A DNA stretch of 64,000 bases from contig JADLZK010007667.1 of NCBI GenBank assembly GCA_015847255.1, forward strand, positions 186,001 to 250,000, given 5' to 3'. Positions 57,640 to 64,000 of the stretch are shown here, in pieces (the first letter of the stretch is position 1; each line of letters opens with the position of its first letter). Source of the stretch: Hyparrhenia diplandra (taxonomy: Eukaryota; Streptophyta; Magnoliopsida; Poales; Poaceae). The notes under the pieces are model-generated. The model was not told the origin of the DNA, searched no databases, and saw only the letters and a program-made list of their open reading frames with translations. A program made the position numbers and the translations under genes.

Positions 57640-59640
57640 GTATTGTGTCTTCTTTTATTGATTCCCTTTGCCACTTGCTGGATTCTTGTTACCTTGACAC
57701 CCCTTACCAACCAAGGTGTTAAGTCTAGTTATTTCTTTCTTCATAACTTCCATGTTTACAAGGTTAGTGGCATAAGCATTATTCAAATCAACATTAAAGC
57801 CCTTTTCACAACCTTTGCTTGTGGAGGGAGTAGAGGTGTCCATTGTGGTAGATGGATGTGGGTTGCTCTCCCAAAGAATGCTATATTGCAACTTAAGTTA
57901 TTTGTGCTTTTCATTTAAGACACAATAATTTTTGTTGAGTGCAATATTTTCCTCCTTTGTGAAAGCATGCACACCTTGCTCTTGGGCTAGGCCTTTGCGC
58001 AATGTGACCAACTCACTTCTCTCTACTACATGAGCTTCGCAATATACAACATTTCAAGTTTAATGAGATCATCATCTATAGTTGCTAGCTTGGCTTGAAC
58101 ACTCTAAATCCTTCATCATTTTAGTGATGAACATTTTATTTTTAGGATCTAGGTTTCTTGTTAATGTCACATATTCCTCATCACTAGATCCACCATCACT
58201 TGAGCTATCACTTAGACCACTAGACTCATCACTAAGGGTTGGAGAGAATTTAGATTTAGATTTTACCTTCTCATCCTTTTCCATAAGACAAATGTGAGGG
58301 TAGTAGTAGTCATCATCATCAGACATGTTGTTGAAGAGTCTTGGTTTAAAGGATTGCTTTTGAATGGCAATAGTTGTAATTTTCACTTCCTCTTCACTTG
58401 ACTCTTTGGTGGAGTCCTACTCATGCACAATGTGAGTTTCTCCCATGGTCTTGCTGCCTCTCCTCTTGTAATCTTTCTTCTTTTATTTATTGTTGTCCTT
58501 ATTATATGTTGATTTTCTTCTCATAAGGACAATCGGCAATAAAGTGTTTGGTGCTACCACAATTGTAGCATTGTTCTCTTTCTTATTGTGTGGGAATATT
58601 CTTTTGCACAACTTTGTAGCCATTGGACTTCAGCCCCTTGTGATACTTCTTCATAAATAGGGTCATGTCATCTATTTTCTTGAAATCAGCCCCATCATCT
58701 TCATCTTCACTTGAGGATGAAGTTGCATCAATGTTCTCTTGCATTTTCTTCATTTCTTTAGATTAGCATGTAGATACTTGCTTTCTGCTCTTATTCTTGT
58801 TGGAGGTGCTTCGCTTGCTTGCCTTGTTGGCCTTGAGAGCTACATCCCCGATCTTGATGCCATTTAACTTGGCTCGCAACTCTCCAAGCTTTCTTCTCTC
58901 ATTTTCCTGTTCTCTTTGCATGTCAAAGGTAGGCAATCTTTTCAAGCACATCATTTGGTGTGAAGTACTAAAACATCTTTTTGTCTCTAATCAAGGTGAC
59001 TACGGTCTCATTTTTTAGTGCATATGCTTCTAGCATGACCTTCACCACCTTGTGATCATCAAACTCTTCATCAATCCTCTAATCTTTCCAACCAAGGTCA
59101 TCAACCTATCAAACATCTCGTGTGCCCCTTCAAGAGCAATAAGATAGACTCTCATCAAATGCTTCCACTTGGCAAAGTTGGTCCCATCGAAATGAGGCAA
59201 CTTCCCGAGGGCACGTTGATGAAAGACTTCTTATCACGGTTAGTCAAATAAGAAGAATAGTTAAAGGATATCATAGCAAATTTCTTGTTGTTGGTGCTGC
59301 CCTCATCCTTCTTCTTGTCTTTCTTCCTCTTGGAAATGTACGATGCATCATTATCTCCATCATCGAGCTACTTGATAGCTCACTAGAAGAAGCATCATAC
59401 TCATTCTTCTTTTCTCTAGTTGCCCTTCTCTTGGATCTTCTTCTCTTATCAATTTTTCTTTCCTATTTTATTTAAAGCTTTTCAGCAAGCTTCATGCTTG
59501 CCTCCTCAATCTTTTTTGTTCTTGTCTCACTCTTCTCTTCTTGCGGCTTTAGCTTCTATTCTTTCTTTTCTTGCCACCACCCTCTTAGGATCGGTGACAC
59601 CAGAATGGGTCGGTGGCCGCCTTTCTTTGAACCCTCGATG
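57640..59640 (-). pseudogene. Ty1/copia gag remnant with zinc knuckle
   Basis: Read leftward it carries the gag start HFDGTNFAKWKHLMRVYL (about 59190-59135). EGAHEMFDRLM and FTPNDVLEKI follow, then EKKK/NERRKLGELRAKLNG coiled sequence. A CCHC knuckle, C-x2-C-x4-H-x4-C with CYNCGSTKHFIADC, lies at 58529-58570. The acidic stretch after it (YYYPHICLMEKDEKV) is also usual in rice copia gag. The central UBN2-type part is deleted and frames are broken. No pol was found downstream. Confidence 0.7.
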
Positions 59641-59651
59641 ACCTTCATACT

Positions 59652-60770
59652 CACTACAAGATTTTTGGTCTAATTCAACGCCTCGAATTTGAAACTTTGG
59701 TTGCTAGAGATGGTTGTATTGCAACAATTCTAAAAATCGTAGCGATACGTGTCGTTAATACAACGATTTTCAAGATGTTGGAAGCTTTTTGTTGCATTTG
59801 GTTGATGGTATTGCAATGGTGAAAAATGGTTGCAATAGAATTGATTTTGGTTGCAATTGTGTGGTAGTCTTTGCAACTACATTTTGCGTTAGTTGCATTT
59901 GGTTGTGACTATTGCTACGTTTTTTTTTTTTTTGTGTTGCATGAAATTTAACAAAGCGTTGCAAAAAGGCGGATGCTTAATGCAACGAGAACTCTTGGAG
60001 GTGAAGCAAAAGTTGGGTTCAATTGCAACCTTTTTTTGGCGGTTGCAATATACTTTGATATTGTTGCAAGTGTGAAATTTTATTGCAACGAGATCTCTAG
60101 GGTCGAAGTAAAATTGTGTTCAAGTGCAACGCTTATTTTTGGTTGCAATATACTTTGAGAATTGCAACGAGAACTAGAAGGCGAGGCTGATTTGGATTGG
60201 GCCTTATCACGGGCCATAACGCAGCGTGGCGAGTCGCGATCGATCGGGGGCGTTGCGCATGGAAAAACTTGTGTGAACCCTGGGGTGACACGAACGGGTG
60301 TGCCCCCCACGCTAGATTATGGCCATGTGCCCTCTAGCGCAAACTCAACACCGAGTCGGCTCCTCGGTCATTTCATCGCCTAGCGGCTCGTTATTTTTCC
60401 CTCGCGTGCGGTGAGCTACGGGGTATACCGGGCGGCGGCGGAGGAGAAGAGCAAGAAGACGATGGAGGACTTTGTGCTTGGGCTCAAGGAGGTGAAGCGT
60501 CGAGTTGCACCACGACCAAAGTGGCACAGAAAGCAAAAAGTCGGCCGGGTTGGGCGCCGACCGTGCACATGTCCGCGGAAACTACAAGAAACACCCCCCT
60601 CTAGATATGTTTTATTTGTAGGCTACATACCTAGTGAAGTACGTAAACGCTTCTCTAAAGCGTGTGCGGAAACCGTGTCGGGACACCATAGATACGTTGT
60701 CAAAGCGTGTCTAGAAGACATGAGACATTTTATAGACACGGTATAAAGCGTCTCTAAAAGACATAACACG
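59652..60770 (+). mobile_element. One end of a CACTA element
   Basis: The left end is CACTACAAGATTTTTGG, the terminal motif of En/Spm-type elements. From 59690 to 60175 about seventeen copies of GTTGCAA/TTGCAAC or close variants lie on both strands, the usual subterminal repeats. A second set, AGCGTGTCTAGAAGACAT and variants, lies at 60650-60770. No right terminal repeat (CTTGTAGTG) was found, so the right border is open. A frame at 60411-60540 is open but not recognised. Confidence 0.65.
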
Positions 60771-63700
60771 CTTCCTCAAGATGTTTATTTTCATATCTAC
60801 TTCCTTTATAGACATTTTAATATTCTTATATCCGTATAAAGCAAAGTTGATACATCGACCTATGTTTTCTATTGTTTTTTTTTTTTTTCTAATATATTTT
60901 TTGGAATTGTCTTCTAATGTGTGTATATCTTCACTTTGGAGAAGATAGTATAGAAGAAATCCCACATCAAATGTGTTCATTTAATATTAATTAGAGCAAC
61001 ACCGTCAATCATTCATATACAATGTGTAGATATATGTAGATATTACATATATTCATTAATTCTTATACAAGGGGACCTAGGCTCCTATATATAAAGGAGA
61101 GAATTCGGATGTTGTTTATATCTTTGAAGAAGAAAATTGTTTTCAAACCACCATCCGTGTTACGTTCTTGAACAAAAGCAGGCTGAAATTAAATGAACTC
61201 ATGTGGGGTTCGACTTCTTCCATATGCGAGGTAATAAAACATCTCTATTTCACATAAGTCTCGGCCCTAATTTCCGTCAAGATCTCTGCTGCATGGACTG
61301 CTTGAGGCCCCGGCCAAACTCGGATCTGTAATAATAATAATGATAATAATAATAAAATACCTAGATGGGGGTGACGCACGCTTCTTTGGTGCTACAGTCA
61401 ATGCAACCTACCTCCTAGGATTAGAGTCGGGTTGGAAGAATCGAAGGATGTAGATGTGGGATGACTTGTACCTTAGCGCCCAAAGCATGGAGAGCAAAGC
61501 AAGGGATCGGGACCAATTTGTTTATATAAATCCTATTGGGACACAGTTATATATCTCCTTTGCCAAATGTGTACATGAAAATCAAAATAATGAAAACTTG
61601 CTACAACATAATTGCAAAAGAAGAAGAAGAAAAAGAACATCGAGAAAGTTCAAAGATACCTGAACCTTCTCTTCACCTTGTGCTTTTACCTTGAAAATAT
61701 TTTATTTTGAGGAGAATGTGTATATTTGTTCTTCAAGCCTTGTCCAAGCAACCTCGCATTCCTACACCCTACAAGCATAGTTGCAGAGGATTCAAGCCTT
61801 GTCCGGCAACATCCCATTCCTACACCCTACAAAGCATAGTTGCGAGAGGATTTCAAGTTGTAAATGAGAACCACTAAATAGTAGGAAAATGCTAATGCTT
61901 GAAAATTGGTGATCATGCTAGTTCAACCCCATATTTATCCTACATGGTCACATGAATTGAATTAACCGGGAAAAATGTTTAATTAGAAGTATTGGAATAC
62001 ATGCCTATTTTCTTAAACACATTCCAACCCCAGCAGATTTGGTATGCCATAGATTGCCGGGAAACATTGACCTGCATTTAAAAACCAAACCGCATGAGAG
62101 GCCCGAATAGAGACAATTTACTGTTTTCTTAAAAAAAAGCAATGGCGAATTCATGCTTGAATACATTGCTTGTGCAATCTCATGAACATGCTAGCTACTA
62201 ACCATACTACCTGAAGCTACTATCTCCCATGACGGAAATGCTCATGAGCATTCAAAAACCGGCAATCGAGAAAGTGCGATCTCACAAAATTATTAGCTTT
62301 GTTCACACATAGTTTATCTAGAAATCGAGAAAACAGTTCTCCAAAAGCGACCGGTTATTATTATTTGTTTCTCATTGTAGCTCTTAATCCAAACATGCAC
62401 TCACTAATTATCTCACACTATTTGTCACCACATAATTCCAAGGAACAGAAAGCTATAGCATATTGTGGAGCACATGATGTGGTGTTTTATTCTATATTTC
62501 AACGAATGCTTTATCCAAAAGTGAAGGTACAATTTTTTTATAACAATAGGACAGTAACATGAGCACTACTTAGCACATAGTCATGTGGCTATCTTTTAAG
62601 GATATATTGCTACCTCCCTGTACTAACTTGGTTTCTATAACTTTGTAGATGAAAATGGAGAAGAAGGAAGTTGAAAATAGGATGCTCAAGAAATTTACAA
62701 AAAAGTTTCATGCCACATGATGGCAGGCACCAAATTACCAAATTGGTTAGTTTTCTCCCTTCAAAGTAGCCCCGACCGAGCCTAGAAAGGATGGAGAGTA
62801 GAGTTATGTTCTTAAAAAATCTCCCTTTAAAAGTGGTCCATTTAGATGAAAATTGAGTACCTATCGCACCCTGCAAGCATGGTCATTTATGAAGTCACTT
62901 CTTTGTTGTGCTCTATCACTTTTCATTTCAAACTTAGTGATTTATGAAAGTTATGAACTAAGACTTTTCATACATTCACAGAATTATTAAAATTATAAAT
63001 TAGAACTATGCATGCATTTGCCCAATGTCCCTTACATTTGAACAATTGATGAGCTTACTTGAATCCATTTACTGGGCTTGCATTTCTTAATTATATATAT
63101 CGCCTCAACACACATTGGCCCCAGTAAATCTTCTTAAGTATCAGTATAATTCAGCCAGGGCACAAATTATAGTTTAGTTTACATGTCATTAGTCTGCATC
63201 AACTAAAGTAGCAAATGTTCTATCTTATCGAGTAGAAACAACTCTTTCTATTGTGATGTATATGACTCTTTGCCCCCTGTATTATAGCTAATACAAACAC
63301 TTTTTTCTATTGTGGTCACCTTTACACTTTGCCCCCCCTATACTATTGCCAAAACTGTAGGTGCCTCCATGGGTTCTTTGGAACTTACCTAAAAAATGCT
63401 TAGTGTTTGCTTAATAAAAAGAAAAGGTATGCCCCAACAGATTATGGACAAATTAACCGCTTTCCTCTGTTAGTTATTTTTCGGGCCGGTTTGCACTTTC
63501 TCACATTTCAATCATACATAGATAATCCTTTTGTAATTTGACTATATATGTGGCAACCATATCTTTGTTCAATAAAAGCACATCACTGTAGCATATATGT
63601 TTTTAGCTTGATAACTTATCTTTTTTCATTTATCGGTTCGTCATAAACTGCTACTAGAGGTTGAACTATGAAGTTTAAAACCTTCTTTTTTCAATCTTTA

Positions 63701-64000
63701 CATAGGTATAGAATGCTTCAAGACTACACCTCCCCACCATGCCTTGGAAGCACAAACATAGTCCTATTCTCCAAGTAAAAAATATGCTATTATTTTAGCC
63801 TAATTATACACATAGAAAAATTAAATAGCATACTTGAATCATACTTTGTAGATATGAATATGTCATCTTTTTGCTGCATTTTGATCGGTCAAAAGTGTTC
63901 TATCCACTTGGCGTGGGGCTGCCTCCTAGTTTATGTTGATCTTGAATGCCATTCCCATCATGTATAAAAGCTAACTTAATAAACTAATAACTTTTGCAAT
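60771..64000. other. AT-rich DNA, no supported gene
   Basis: It includes a TATA-like CTATATATAAAGG near 61083 in LTR-like surroundings and a TAA/TGA-type array at 61331-61354. A 59-bp tandem pair lies at 61732-61850. Short frames have no motif. The surroundings suggest old retrotransposon DNA. Confidence 0.45.
61732..61850. repeat. 59-60 bp tandem duplication
   Basis: Two units start TTCAAGCCTTGTCC and contain CATTCCTACACCCTACAA. They differ at a few positions. Confidence 0.8.

Noticed and set aside
1..64000. CRISPR arrays, bacterial operons, phage or viral genes
   Set aside because: None was seen. Introns, plant transposons and plant domain families make this a plant nuclear sequence; the gag remnants belong to LTR retrotransposons.

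Overview
This window looks like nuclear DNA of a grass in or close to the rice genus (Oryza). The basis is sequence resemblance recalled from memory: a TIFY6b/JAZ4-type gene close to rice, many Stowaway-type MITEs with CTCCCTCCG ends, a grass-type tRNA-derived SINE, and LTR elements of the kind common in rice. No search was run. Gene density is low. I can support three protein genes, all on the minus strand; most of the rest is transposon-derived or unrecognised.

Layout. At 120-2135 is the 5' part of a jasmonate-ZIM-domain repressor gene (TIFY6B/JAZ4-like); its last exon lies outside the left edge. Three CACGTG G-boxes sit 0.75-1.0 kb upstream. From 2.5 to 28 kb there is no supported host gene. 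This part holds at least eight Stowaway-type MITEs (three of one family), a MULE-like element with a perfect 9-bp target duplication, a LINE tail with a 14-bp duplication, and three members of one LTR family: a solo LTR at 5742 and two full elements with tRNA-Met-type primer sites but no visible pol. From 28.2 to 34.1 kb is copy A of a segmental duplication, with an orphan UBX exon and a 3.4-kb Helitron-like insertion that carries exon-like pieces. At 34.4-37.7 kb is a nine-exon gene of unknown function. At 38-40.9 kb is a GC-rich stretch without a gene. At 40.9-46.7 kb is copy B of the duplication, whose right part is the 3' end of an intact-looking PUX2 gene (zinc finger, PUB and UBX domains). 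From 46.9 to 64 kb is a transposon graveyard: a MITE, a SINE, a hAT element with an 8-bp duplication, a nested 1.7-kb solo LTR, copia remnants on both strands, and one end of a CACTA element.

The genes do not form a pathway. TIFY6B would act in jasmonate signalling in the nucleus. PUX2 would act as a CDC48/p97 cofactor. The middle gene is unassigned. All three genes carry apparent 1-base frameshifts, each explained by one unit gained or lost in a mononucleotide run while splice phases and domains stay intact. I read this as a base-calling or assembly problem more than as pseudogene decay, but the sequence alone cannot decide it. I did not find a convincing new biological system. The best leads are the frameshift pattern, the duplication with its nested insertions, the unknown gene, and the pol-less LTR family.
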